Source: Thermoactinomyces sp. DSM 45891
Lineage (GTDB): Bacteria > Bacillota > Bacilli > Thermoactinomycetales > Thermoactinomycetaceae
Reading direction: 5' to 3'
NCBI RefSeq assembly: GCF_900119485.1
Contig: NZ_FPJZ01000003.1
Location: 108,599 to 172,598 of the forward strand
Length of the DNA: 64,000 nt
Part shown: positions 1-7,715 of the stretch, one piece after another
How positions within the stretch are numbered: the first letter of the stretch is position 1
Layout of the letters: each line of letters begins with the position of its first letter
Notes under the pieces: model-generated
Told to the model about the DNA's origin: nothing
Databases searched by the model: none
The model's input: only the letters and a program-made list of their open reading frames with translations
Program-made: the position numbers and the translations under genes

Positions 1-508
1 CAATCGATGTCTTGCTTAGCGTTTGCTCGGAGAATACAACTTTCTTAATCGATGTATTACGGCTTGTTTGTTTGTAGTTAGGCAGTTCATAGCAACCTAA
101 CTCCACACCTTCTACTACTGCTTGTACTAAATCTGCAGAACCGAAATGTTTCTCTAAAAACTCTGGCACGCTAATAGCAAGCTCCTTTACTCCACTTTGT
201 TGTGCCTTTCGCGCACCAATTGCTACACATTGCCGAAACCTCTGAGGACTCCACTTCTTCTCGTTGCCCAATCCTACTAAAACGATCTTCTGTGCTGCAA
301 TTTCGCCTCGGGTATGTAATAACATACATTCCTCAAAGCGACCTGTAATCTCCTCAGAATCCATCAGTTGGGAAAGGTAATGATTTAATCGTAAATCAAT
401 TAACTTCCCTTCCTTTGATAAATGAAGAGTGTCGGTGACGAATAAGATAACAGCATCTACTGCTACTTGACTTAGGGCTTTCGAAGTACGATTCCATTCC
501 ATACACAT
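1..508 (-). CDS. pepA: Leucyl aminopeptidase (M17), N-terminal part, cut by window edge
   Basis: The reading frame is open from an ATG at 508 to the left edge, so only about 169 N-terminal residues are visible. They match the non-catalytic N-terminal domain of M17 leucyl aminopeptidases: a strand-rich start, then KIVLVGLGNEKKWSP and a helix with RQCVAIGARKAQQSG, then VVEGVELGCYE just before the linker. The catalytic metal-binding domain lies outside the window. GGAGAGAG at 515-522 is well placed for the ATG at 508; an in-frame ATG at 502 is the alternative. The family removes N-terminal residues from peptides in the cytoplasm. No partner gene is visible to the left. Confidence 0.8.
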   Translation of the reverse strand, partial: MCMEWNRTSKALSQVAVDAVILFVTDTLHLSKEGKLIDLRLNHYLSQLMDSEEITGRFEECMLLHTRGEIAAQKIVLVGLGNEKKWSPQRFRQCVAIGARKAQQSGVKELAISVPEFLEKHFGSADLVQAVVEGVELGCYELPNYKQTSRNTSIKKVVFSEQTLSKTSI

Positions 509-523
509 CCCCACTCTCTCCAC

Positions 524-564
524 AAAAAAATAACGTGCACCTATATAGGCTACACGTTATTTTT
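524..564 (-). terminator. Hairpin terminator of the 617-811 gene
   Basis: Inverted arms AAATAACGTG and CACGTTATTT enclose a loop, with T-rich sequence on the minus side. It separates the small gene at 617-811 from the aminopeptidase start. Confidence 0.65.
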
Positions 565-616
565 CGACATCAACTACCCGAACCCTTTTATTGAAATATT
601 CAATAAGATATCTTGT

Positions 617-811
617 CTATAAAGCTTCTAACATAATCATCTCTCGGCGTAATTCTACTAGGCGTTTTTTACTCTCTTGCATCTTCTGCGAGCAATTTTC
701 CTTCATGGCTTCATGGAGAAGAGCCAATTCATAGTCAAGTTCTAGGCGTAAAACAGGTATGCGCTCCTCTGGCCCCTGGCACTTAAACGCTTTTAATACC
801 TCTTCCATCAT
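617..811 (-). CDS. Small helical protein of unknown function
   Basis: Encodes about 64 residues. I do not recognise it. It is charged, almost entirely helical in appearance, and has one cysteine in KENCSQK. The C-terminal half (KKRLVELRREMIML) has a coiled-coil-like leucine spacing. The best start is the ATG at 811, with AAAAGGGG eight bases upstream; a GTG at 820 is in frame. Size and helical hairpin look recall Spo0E-like phosphatases, but the SQ-x-LD motif of that family is not present, so I do not assign it. It has its own terminator and stands alone. Confidence 0.5.
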   Translation of the reverse strand: MMEEVLKAFKCQGPEERIPVLRLELDYELALLHEAMKENCSQKMQESKKRLVELRREMIMLEAL

Positions 812-1146
812 TACCTGCACCCCTTTTGTAGGCGATTTATTTATTCATTTCACCAGATGTTGGAAAAGTTGAGCTTGATTTCAGGATGCCCGCATATCTC
901 TGAGAATAAACATCTTCACAACACGATTCAATATCAGATAATTATCTACATCAGTAGCATAGTTTGCATGTTTTATGTGAAAAAGACACAGCATATGCAA
1001 TAGAAAATTCATTAAATCCCACTATTTTTTTCACAATTACAACTAATACAACTTTCATGTATCTAAACATAATCCGGTAAAATCATTGGTACGATCTTTA
1101 ATTCAGGTTACAATAAAGAGAAAATCAAGTAGACTAAGGTGATTTC
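812..1146. other. AT-rich intergenic region
   Basis: This 335-base gap carries the divergent upstream regions of the small gene at 617-811 and the YktB gene at 1147. AAGGTGAT at 1135-1142 is the ribosome site of the latter. I see no further coding frame with a ribosome site and no RNA structure I can name. Confidence 0.4.
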
Positions 1147-1785
1147 ATGACAACCAAAATACAAATACCGGTATTCACCGAATCAGATTTCTCTGTATTT
1201 CAGATCCCTGGATTAGAAAATCGCATGGAAGCATTACAAAAAACGATTCGTCCTAAGTTTGAGGCGTTTGGTCAAATCATGGCACAGAATCTCACAGCTC
1301 AATTGGGCGATGAAGTGTTTGTCCACATAGCAAAACATGCTCGTAGAACGGTAAATCCGCCTGATGAAACGTGGGTGGCATGGGCTACTAACAAACGTGG
1401 TTATAAAGCACACCCTCACTTTCAACTAGGCTTGTGCGGGACACATCTGTTTGCATGGTTTGCGTTAATTTATGAATGTGATAAAAAACAGCCTTTTGCC
1501 CGTAAGTTACAGGACCATCTACAAATCTGGAAACAGATTCCGAAGAGTTTCTATGTTAGCGAGGATCATACGAAGCAGGATATCATTCCGGTACAAGAGA
1601 TTACTAATGTTCGGATTGTGGAGATCTTAGATCGTCTGTCCAAGGTAAAAAAGGCCGAGTTTTTATGCGGGTTAGTGATTCCAGCTGAGGAAGTAGCCAC
1701 GTTATCGGGTGAACAGCTTTTGGGGAGATTAGAGGAGACTTTTGAGAAGTTAATTCCGTTGTATCGCTTTGCTTGTCAGGCTTAG
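1147..1785 (+). CDS. yktB: DUF1054 / UPF0637 family protein, YktB homologue
   Basis: The 212-residue product has the family's signature blocks: an N-terminal FTESDFSVFQIPGLENRMEA-type segment, then HIAKHARRTVNPPDETWVAW, NKRGYKAHPHFQLGL and GTHLFAWFALIYE. Length equals the Bacillus YktB family. The function is unknown; it is presumed cytoplasmic since no signal or membrane segment is present. AAGGTGAT precedes the ATG by a normal distance. It is monocistronic, closed by a strong hairpin at 1848-1900. Confidence 0.9.
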   Translation: MTTKIQIPVFTESDFSVFQIPGLENRMEALQKTIRPKFEAFGQIMAQNLTAQLGDEVFVHIAKHARRTVNPPDETWVAWATNKRGYKAHPHFQLGLCGTHLFAWFALIYECDKKQPFARKLQDHLQIWKQIPKSFYVSEDHTKQDIIPVQEITNVRIVEILDRLSKVKKAEFLCGLVIPAEEVATLSGEQLLGRLEETFEKLIPLYRFACQA

Positions 1786-1847
1786 GGATAGATTAAGTAG
1801 GGATTTTAGATGGCGATGGCTCGAGACGATGTCATTTGTTGGTGTAA

Positions 1848-1900
1848 AAAAGAGGTTTATCTACTTTCCATTACAGTGGCAAAGATAGATAAACCTCTTT
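1848..1900 (+). terminator. Rho-independent terminator after yktB
   Basis: A long stem pairs AAAGAGGTTTATCTA with TAGATAAACCTCTTT around a loop of about 20 bases. A-runs and T-runs flank it, so it could work in both directions. Confidence 0.75.
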
Positions 1901-1951
1901 GATACGTCTCTCCCATCGTCAAAATACTTCCTTCTATTACGAAACCATTTT

Positions 1952-1960
1952 TGTTATACT
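1952..1960 (+). promoter_or_regulatory. Extended -10 promoter of speA
   Basis: TGTTATACT is a TGn extended -10 box about 45 bases ahead of the speA start. No good -35 is visible. The call rests on the motif and its placement only. Confidence 0.4.
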
Positions 1961-2004
1961 AAATCGTCACGCACATTATAATAGAAAAGTAGGTGGCGTA
2001 TACG

Positions 2005-3477
2005 GTGAATCAGCAACAAACTCCTTTGTTTACACATTTGAAAGCGCATGCAAAGCGGAATCCGGTTCAGTTTCATATTCCGGGCCATAAAAAAGGACAG
2101 GGCATGGATCCGGAGTTTCGGGAGTTTATTGGGGATAATGCTCTGTCGATCGATCTCATTAACATCGCCCCTCTTGATGATCTACATCATCCCAAAGGGG
2201 TGATTAAAGAGGCTCAAGCTTTGGCTGCCGAAGCATTTGGTGCAGATTATACATTTTTCTCTGTACAAGGGACAAGTGGGGCCATTATGACGATGGTGAT
2301 GTCAGCCTGTCATCCAGGGGATAAGATTATCGTCCCGAGAAATGTACACAAGTCTGTACTCTCTGCTATTATTTTTGCTGGAGCACATCCCATTTTTGTT
2401 TACCCAGAGATGGACAAAAAAATCGGGATAGCTCATGGCATTACCATTGAACAGGTGGAAAAAACGATTGAGAAACATCCAGATGCAAAAGCAGTATTGG
2501 TTATCAATCCAACTTATTTTGGATTTGCAAGCAATTTAAAAGAATTAGTCGAGCGAGTACATGCCCATGGAATTCCAGTATTGGTGGATGAAGCACATGG
2601 AGTTTTAACTAATTTCCATGAACGTCTACCGATTTCTGCTATGGAAGCAGGGGCCGATCTAGCCGCCACTTCTGTACATAAATTAGGCGGTTCTTTAACA
2701 CAAAGCTCCATCTTAAATCTAAAGAGCCATATGATTTCGCCTGAACGTGTTCAATCTATTATCAGTATGCTAACAACCACTTCTACTTCTTATATTTTGC
2801 TAGCATCACTTGATACAGCGCGCCGTTATCTCGCTACAAATGGACGTACAATCGTAGAAAATACCCTTCGACTCGCTGACACGGCACGTAAACGAATCAA
2901 CGAAATTCCTGGACTCTCTTGTTTGACCCGTGAGTGCTTAGTTTCAGGAAATGATGCCCTATTCGATATGGATGAGACCAAATTAATCATTCATTTAGAA
3001 AATTTAACGATTAATGGGCACGATGCAGAAGTTTGGCTACGAGAAAACTATAATATCGAAGTGGAACTAAGCGATCTCTATAATCTACTATGTCTCGTTA
3101 CCTCTGGAGATAGCGATGAAACCATTCAAATCTTGACTCAAGCACTTGAGGACTTATCCAATCATTTCTATTCCGAAAATATGTGCACGAAGAAGGAGAT
3201 CCATCTTCCCGAAATTCCAGATCTCGTCCTGTCACCACGAAACGCCTTTTACTGTGAAACCATTACCATCCCTTTCATTGAATCGGCTGGTCAAATCATG
3301 GCAGAGTTTATCATGGTATACCCACCTGGCATCCCGATCTTAATGCCTGGAGAGCGAATTACCGAACAAAATATCTCATATATTCGCGAACACATCGATG
3401 CAGGCCTTCCCGTTCAAGGCACTGAAGATCCTACTATCGAACTAGTAAGAGTCATCAAAAAGCTAGAGGAAGACTAG
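2005..3477 (+). CDS. speA: Arginine decarboxylase (fold-type I, Orn/Lys/Arg decarboxylase family)
   Basis: Pyridoxal-phosphate enzyme that turns arginine into agmatine for polyamine synthesis in the cytoplasm. The 490-residue product shows the family blocks in order: FHIPGHKKGQG near residue 25, FSVQGTSGAI, VLVDEAHGVL, and the cofactor-binding lysine K226 in TSVHKLGGSLTQ. Length equals Bacillus SpeA, and the short form lacks the wing domain of the large enterobacterial enzymes. AGGTGG at 1991-1996 points to the GTG at 2005 rather than the in-frame GTG at 1993. Its terminator has been split by an insertion sequence. An SR1P-like gene lies convergently beyond that element. Lysine decarboxylase activity cannot be excluded from sequence. 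Confidence 0.9.
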   Translation: MNQQQTPLFTHLKAHAKRNPVQFHIPGHKKGQGMDPEFREFIGDNALSIDLINIAPLDDLHHPKGVIKEAQALAAEAFGADYTFFSVQGTSGAIMTMVMSACHPGDKIIVPRNVHKSVLSAIIFAGAHPIFVYPEMDKKIGIAHGITIEQVEKTIEKHPDAKAVLVINPTYFGFASNLKELVERVHAHGIPVLVDEAHGVLTNFHERLPISAMEAGADLAATSVHKLGGSLTQSSILNLKSHMISPERVQSIISMLTTTSTSYILLASLDTARRYLATNGRTIVENTLRLADTARKRINEIPGLSCLTRECLVSGNDALFDMDETKLIIHLENLTINGHDAEVWLRENYNIEVELSDLYNLLCLVTSGDSDETIQILTQALEDLSNHFYSENMCTKKEIHLPEIPDLVLSPRNAFYCETITIPFIESAGQIMAEFIMVYPPGIPILMPGERITEQNISYIREHIDAGLPVQGTEDPTIELVRVIKKLEED

Positions 3478-3510
3478 CGTTATTAAAGATAGAAAAAGAG
3501 GTGGCCCTTA

Positions 3511-3539
3511 TGAAGTGAACCCAAAAAGTTAGACACGAA
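3511..3539 (+). repeat. IS terminal inverted repeat, orfB-side end
   Basis: Begins TGAAGTGAACCC and ends AGACACGAA. It pairs with the repeat at 4920-4948 whose outer end reads TGAACTGCACCC. Confidence 0.85.
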
Positions 3540-3542
3540 GAT

Positions 3543-4400
3543 TTAAGCAACCTGTAGGGTATGTGTTCGGTATTGAACCGGACTCATGCCCTTTAGTTTT
3601 ATCTTCAAGCGTTTATGGTTGTAATAGTGAATATAATCCTCTAGTTCCTGTTTGAAATGATCCATACTCTCAAATTCGTGGAGATAAAGCAATTCACTTT
3701 TGAGCAAACCAAAGAAGTTTTCCATGACGGCATTATCTAGGCAATTTCCCTTGTAGGACATGCTCTGTGTAATACCGCGCTGCTTCAACGCGTATCGGTA
3801 TTGGCTCATCTGGTAATGCCATCCCTGATCGGAGTGGAGGAGAGGAGCTTCGCACTCCCCTAGCTGATCGAAGGCTTTGTCCAGCATTTTTGAAACAAGA
3901 GAATAAACTGGGCGTTTTTCTAGTTGATAAGCAACAATTTCACCGTTGTATAGATCAAGGATAGGAGACAAGTAGAGCTTTTCACCATATAGGTGAAATT
4001 CAGTTATATCCGTAACCCACTTCTGATTGGGTTTAGTCGCTTGGAAATTACGTGCTAAGATATTAGAAGCAATCTTTCCAGCATTACCACGATAAGAACG
4101 ATATTTCTTCATACGTACAAGGCATTTCAGCCCCAACTCATTCATGAGACGGCGAACTGTTTTGTGGTTCAAGGTGTAACCTTGATTTCGTAATTCCCAT
4201 GTGATTCGACGATAGCCATAACGACCTTTATGTTCGTGAAAAATCGAAGCGTTTTTCCTTTTACATTACTGTATTTTTCTGGTTGATCCATCTGTTTAAG
4301 CCAGTAATAATAGGTGCTACGAGCAATGCCAGCGATTTTTAATAGAGCCTTTACAGGGTAGGTATGCCTTAATTCATAGATTACTTGGGCTTTGTCTTGT
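3543..4400 (-). pseudogene. IS3-family transposase orfB, frameshifted
   Basis: DDE (rve) transposase of the IS150 branch. The frame following orfA in -1 reads a HTH_21-type stretch (KALLKIAGIARSTYYYWLKQ) to about 4258. One A is missing in a run at 4252-4256, and the sequence then continues in the other frame with IFHEHKGRYGYRRITWEL. The 3' part holds the catalytic region: WVTDITEF (D), LHSDQGWHYQ (D) and NCLDNAVMENFFGLLKSE (E), all three acidic residues intact. Only the broken junction prevents a full product. The downstream frame alone, from about 4172, would lack the DNA-binding head. Confidence 0.85.
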
Positions 4401-4887
4401 TGGCTGACTTTTCCCTTTCGTGAATTAAGGCATTCAACTTTTTTAGATAGGCATTCTCCATTTGTAGTCGCTTATTCTCTGCTCGTAATACTTCTTCTGT
4501 GCTCAGTTCCAGCTTCTTCTGTGGCTTCTTTTCCAAGGATGAACGCCCCTTTTTCTTTGGTTGGAGAGCGTCCAATCCCTGTTCCCTAAATAAATTCTGC
4601 CACTGATATATCGTACTAGGTGTAGGGATATTAAAGACTGCTGCCGTCTTTGTAAAGGACGCTCCTGTGTCGCTCATAAAGTTAAGTACGTCCATTTTAA
4701 ACTCCGCTGAATAATTTGTATATCCCTTTTGGAAAGCGTTAATTCCGTGTTCTTGATACTTTGCTACCCATTCTTGCAATGGAGTAATACTTACCTGATA
4801 TTTCTCCGCAATGTCTCTATAGGACTCGACTCCGTCGAGATAGGCTCGTACAGCTTCTAATTTAGTTTCTACTGAATACTTAGCCAT
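4381..4887 (-). CDS. IS3-family transposase orfA (InsJ-like)
   Basis: The 168-residue product carries two helix-turn-helix units: residues 1-50 (KLEAVRAYLDGVESYRDIAE) and 60-110 (KTAAVFNIPTPSTIYQWQNL). A C-terminal coiled coil around EEVLRAENKRLQMENAYLKK is typical for IS150-type OrfA, which normally joins OrfB by -1 frameshifting. A GGAGGTG ribosome site lies just ahead of the ATG. The gene itself looks intact, but its partner is broken. Confidence 0.9.
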   Translation of the reverse strand: MAKYSVETKLEAVRAYLDGVESYRDIAEKYQVSITPLQEWVAKYQEHGINAFQKGYTNYSAEFKMDVLNFMSDTGASFTKTAAVFNIPTPSTIYQWQNLFREQGLDALQPKKKGRSSLEKKPQKKLELSTEEVLRAENKRLQMENAYLKKLNALIHEREKSANKTKPK

Positions 4888-4919
4888 AGAAAAAACACCT
4901 CCAACTGTTGGGTTTTAAT

Positions 4920-4948
4920 TTCGTGTCCAACAATTGGGGTGCAGTTCA
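4920..4948 (-). repeat. IS terminal inverted repeat, orfA-side end
   Basis: Reads inward on the minus strand from TGAACTGCACCCC to GGACACGAA. The same sequence with one change starts the second copy at 63908. Confidence 0.85.
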
Positions 4949-4997
4949 TTATCGGTCAACCTCTTTTTCTATCTCTTTTTTACATTTTTCTATGAAT

Positions 4998-5159
4998 CTA
5001 GCACTCACTATTACGTGACCACTTATTATTAATCAAACCGACTATATCCCCTTCACCTGAATCACAATCGTCCGGACATGCCCCATATAGAATACCTGAT
5101 TTCTCACCCTCCACAAACGCAATAACCCGATCACAACGCTGACAAACGATCATCTCCAT
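4998..5159 (-). CDS. SR1P-like small protein, likely on a dual-function SR1-type RNA
   Basis: A 53-residue frame with the SR1P family pattern: start, IVCQRC, VIA, EGEK, then LYGAC. In Bacillus subtilis SR1P is made from the small RNA SR1, which is encoded beside speA; the peptide binds GapA and the RNA base-pairs with ahrC mRNA. Here too the gene neighbours speA, facing it. AGGTGGGGGG lies at a good distance from ATG 5159; ATG 5153 is an alternative. CxxC and further cysteines (28, 32, 53) suggest metal binding. The C-terminal 20 residues extend beyond the usual length of about 39. Whether the RNA also acts by base pairing cannot be told. Confidence 0.75.
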   Translation of the reverse strand: MEMIVCQRCDRVIAFVEGEKSGILYGACPDDCDSGEGDIVGLINNKWSRNSEC

Positions 5160-5212
5160 CTCGCTGCCCCCCACCTATTTTATGATTCCAGATTCATTTA
5201 ATATATACTTAT

Positions 5213-5241
5213 ACTATATTATGACATACTAATTACGTCAA
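5213..5241 (-). promoter_or_regulatory. Sigma-A promoter of the SR1P-like gene
   Basis: On the minus strand TTGACG (5236-5241), a 17-base spacer and TATAGT (5213-5218). It predicts a start near 5205 and a leader of about 45 bases. Confidence 0.7.
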
Positions 5242-5291
5242 TAAAGGACATGAAATTCCGCTATTTCAACATGAATGTAAGAAAAAAACAT

Positions 5292-5312
5292 AAAAAACGC
5301 CCCCCACGGGGC
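5292..5312 (-). terminator. Terminator of the GAF protein gene
   Basis: On the minus strand GCCCC-GTG-GGGGGC is followed by GTTTTTT, 23 bases after the stop codon. Confidence 0.75.
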
Positions 5313-5334
5313 AAATAAGGGGCACCTAAATAGG

Positions 5335-5817
5335 TTATACTAAATCATCATCAAAAAAATCAGGTTCCTCTGCGTCAGGTTGATAATACGCAATCATTCT
5401 ATTTTCAAATGATGAACAAACCTCCGTAAATAAAGTTATATCCTCATCATGAATTTGGCTTAATGGGTTTGATTCGACTACAAAGATGCCATATATGTTC
5501 TGCCCCAAGTAGAGCGGGATGCAGATGAGAATGCGATTCAAATTTCGCTCTCGATATAACCCCCCGCGAACCGCCGTAATACTTAAGGGGCCCTCTCCAA
5601 ACTTTTGAACGCGAGGTAAACCAATAGATCCCGATTCATGACGACGGATGAACTCGGGATATTCTGTTAGATAGACAGCAATTCCCTGATAATCTTCTAC
5701 TCTACTTTGAATGTGATGACACACTTTCTGAAACATAAGCGGAAGATCTTTACGATGCTTATCAATCAAATCTCCTACTTCTAATCGTATTTCATCTAAT
5801 AAATCAGCCTTATCCAC
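5335..5817 (-). CDS. GAF-domain protein
   Basis: About 160 residues forming one GAF fold, roughly residues 20-145: IQSRVEDYQGIAVYLTEYPEF, then GPLSITAVRGGLYRERNLN, and ILICIPLYLGQNIYGIFVVESN, the usual last strands of a GAF domain. The C-terminus is very acidic (EEPDFFDDD). GAF domains sense small ligands, but no output domain is attached. AAGGGGG lies seven bases before GTG 5817; the longer frame from ATG 5862 overlaps what looks like the promoter. Divergent from the DUF1885-like gene. Ligand unknown. Confidence 0.7.
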   Translation of the reverse strand: MDKADLLDEIRLEVGDLIDKHRKDLPLMFQKVCHHIQSRVEDYQGIAVYLTEYPEFIRRHESGSIGLPRVQKFGEGPLSITAVRGGLYRERNLNRILICIPLYLGQNIYGIFVVESNPLSQIHDEDITLFTEVCSSFENRMIAYYQPDAEEPDFFDDDLV

Positions 5818-5933
5818 GTATGATCCCCCTTCATTTCTCTTCCTATATTCTATACGAATCATTTGGAAAATTCGAATTCAACATGCTACTATGAAGTAGA
5901 TACACGCTGGCAAACGTGAGAGGAGCAGAACTC

Positions 5934-6347
5934 GTGAAAAAAAGTACATATATACGTTTAGTAAATGGATCTACTCAACCCGATATTTCCCTTGATGAGG
6001 TGCACTCCCTGCTTGATCTGTATGTTGCTCGGATGAAAAAAACAGGCGAACAACTGGATTGGGATTATGCTTCGGCTGCTTTTCCTTACGAGCCTACCGT
6101 TCGAGAAGAAAATGGAATCTCGTATCTAACCCTTATCTCCACTGATCCAGAGCTCTACCATGGCTTTTGGCTAGGAGTGGGAAAAGAGGATGATAACACA
6201 CCTTTTATTCAAATTGTCCTTCCAAGTTCCGCTACCCACGGTGATGTCGGGAAGGCCAATGAATATGCTAAGTTTTTAGCTAAAGAATTAAAGGGTCAAC
6301 TATCTTTATTCAATCAGAGTGTACTTCATAACGAATTAAAAAAATAA
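5934..6347 (+). CDS. DUF1885-like protein
   Basis: About 137 residues resembling my memory of DUF1885 proteins of Bacillus and Geobacillus: YIRLVNGSTQ at the start, GEQLDWDYASAAFPYE in the middle, and IQIVLPSSATHGDVGKANEY then LAKELKGQLSLFN at the end. The function is unknown. It has no signal peptide or membrane segment. GAGAGGAG indicates GTG 5934 as the start, not GTG 5916. A strong hairpin follows the stop. Confidence 0.7.
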   Translation: MKKSTYIRLVNGSTQPDISLDEVHSLLDLYVARMKKTGEQLDWDYASAAFPYEPTVREENGISYLTLISTDPELYHGFWLGVGKEDDNTPFIQIVLPSSATHGDVGKANEYAKFLAKELKGQLSLFNQSVLHNELKK

Positions 6348-6353
6348 TCACGT

Positions 6354-6400
6354 AAATGAATCAATCTCCTAGCCGTTAAAGGCTGGAGATTGATTCATTT
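6354..6400. terminator. Bidirectional terminator
   Basis: AAATGAATCAATCTCC and GGAGATTGATTCATTT form a 16-bp perfect stem between convergent genes ending at 6347 and 6413. Confidence 0.8.
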
Positions 6401-6412
6401 ACTTTATCTAAT

Positions 6413-7519
6413 CTAACGATATTGTCCAAACATCCGGAACAAGATTTTATACTTTTCTTCAAGGGTCGGGTACTGTTTCCAAAACCATTCTCCATATAAG
6501 AAAAGATCTAAGTGAAGGTGAACTCCTTCATTATTTCCTTTAGCACCATCACTGGTACCTGAATTCCCTACATTACCGATATAGTCTCCTGCCTTAATCT
6601 TCTCTCCCACGCGAAGCTTGGGTTCGGTTCGAGAAAGATGGATATAACGAGCTAGCAAACCATTCGAGTGCTGAATCCATACTGTTCTACCACGTACACG
6701 ATCCAATAGATCCTGAGGGGTTTGCCCATTATTATGGGTGGCCTGTGCTAATATTTTTTCACGCTCTGGAGTAGTCATCTCTTTATAGTCGTGATCAACA
6801 CGAACAATGGTCCCTTCAGCAAGTGAGTATACAGGTGTATTCTTCGTAACCGGTACGCCAATCGTAGGTGTATAGAAGTCAACTCCTTCATGAATCCCAT
6901 TGCGGTATGTTCGGGCTGCTCCCGGGATCGATGAATCACTTTTTTTCATCTTCGATCCTTTGATCGGAGTCTGAACAAATGAGAGGTACTCAGCCATCTC
7001 ATCTGCACTCATCTTTAAGATCTTCTCTTTATTTTGGGCATATGATTTCGTATCACTTGAATCAGACGAGGGCTGGAATACTCCTTCTAAAAACGATTCT
7101 GGGAGCCAGAAATCTTTTTCCTCCCAACGCATATTTCCACCGGTAAGTGAATGATAAATTCCATTTCGCATATAGACTGGAACATTGCGCACCAACTGAT
7201 AGTTATCTTGGTTTACTGTCAATTCAACAATACCGTCTACTTCCCTACTCTTCGCTTGAATCAACTTTGATTGAACGAGATTCGTTAATGGGTAGTAACT
7301 AATTCCACTTATCTTTTTTGATGGTAGACTTTTCATCTGTTGTACGGCAGGAATCAATGTTCCCTCGCTTTTCTTTGACGAATTTCCCGAATCCGCTGTC
7401 TTAGCTGTAGATTTAGTAGTAGTTTGCTTGGATGTTAACCAAGCATAGTTATTGGGCGGGAGTAGTACAAGTAGAATCGTCAATAAAACTGCTGCTATAT
7501 AAATAGATGGCCTTTTCAT
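6413..7519 (-). CDS. Secreted or membrane-anchored M23 peptidase (LytM type)
   Basis: About 368 residues. An N-terminal hydrophobic segment (YIAAVLLTILLVLLP) serves as signal or anchor. A Ser/Thr/Lys linker and a middle domain follow, then the peptidase. The zinc ligands of M23 are visible: HEGVDFY (H and D) and VHLHLDLF (HxH) near the C-terminus, with GDYIGNVGNSGTSDG between them. It probably cuts peptidoglycan peptide bridges outside the cell. AAGGAG places the start at ATG 7519 rather than 7543. The preceding dynamin gene ends in a terminator, so the gene is likely transcribed alone. The middle region (residues 75-190) is not recognised. Confidence 0.85.
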   Translation of the reverse strand: MKRPSIYIAAVLLTILLVLLPPNNYAWLTSKQTTTKSTAKTADSGNSSKKSEGTLIPAVQQMKSLPSKKISGISYYPLTNLVQSKLIQAKSREVDGIVELTVNQDNYQLVRNVPVYMRNGIYHSLTGGNMRWEEKDFWLPESFLEGVFQPSSDSSDTKSYAQNKEKILKMSADEMAEYLSFVQTPIKGSKMKKSDSSIPGAARTYRNGIHEGVDFYTPTIGVPVTKNTPVYSLAEGTIVRVDHDYKEMTTPEREKILAQATHNNGQTPQDLLDRVRGRTVWIQHSNGLLARYIHLSRTEPKLRVGEKIKAGDYIGNVGNSGTSDGAKGNNEGVHLHLDLFLYGEWFWKQYPTLEEKYKILFRMFGQYR

Positions 7520-7557
7520 CAATATCTCCTTTTTTATATACATAAGTTAAAGAAACG

Positions 7558-7592
7558 AACAAGCGTGTGGAGATCTATCCTACACGCTTGTT
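7558..7592 (-). terminator. Terminator of dynA
   Basis: AACAAGCGTGT pairs with ACACGCTTGTT. It lies between the dynA stop and the M23 gene start, only about 40 bases ahead of the latter. Confidence 0.6.
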
Positions 7593-7715
7593 TTGTAGAT
7601 AAAAATAAAGTAACACTGCATCGATTAATATCCAAATTACGGTAACACAATATCATTCACTATCATAGCATAGCGAACAAATCTGCTCTAGTGTCCAATA
7701 TGTAACATATCACGA

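Larger units (their letters stand above)
3511..4948 (-). mobile_element. IS3-family (IS150-type) insertion sequence, inactivated
   Basis: A 1438-bp element with 29-bp imperfect terminal inverted repeats (3511-3539 and 4920-4948, 23 of 29 matching), flanked by a TTA direct repeat at 3508-3510 and 4949-4951. It has the IS3 layout: orfA with two helix-turn-helix units, then orfB with the DDE domain in the -1 frame. orfB carries a one-base deletion near 4252-4256, so the copy is probably not autonomous. A related copy begins at 63908 on the other strand. Confidence 0.92.
3487..4974. terminator. speA terminator interrupted by the IS
   Basis: AGATAGAAAAAGAGGT at 3487-3502 is perfectly complementary over 16 bases to ACCTCTTTTTCTATCT at 4959-4974. 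Removing the element at 3511-4948 and one TTA repeat rebuilds a hairpin with a short loop followed by CTCTTTTTT. The IS therefore entered the loop of a terminator that served speA and probably the convergent SR1P gene. Confidence 0.8.

Noticed and set aside
617..811. Spo0E-like phosphatase
   Set aside because: Size fits but the SQ-x-LD signature is missing.
1899..2090. 63-residue frame overlapping the speA start
   Set aside because: It lies in another frame over the speA leader, has no ribosome site and looks like no protein.
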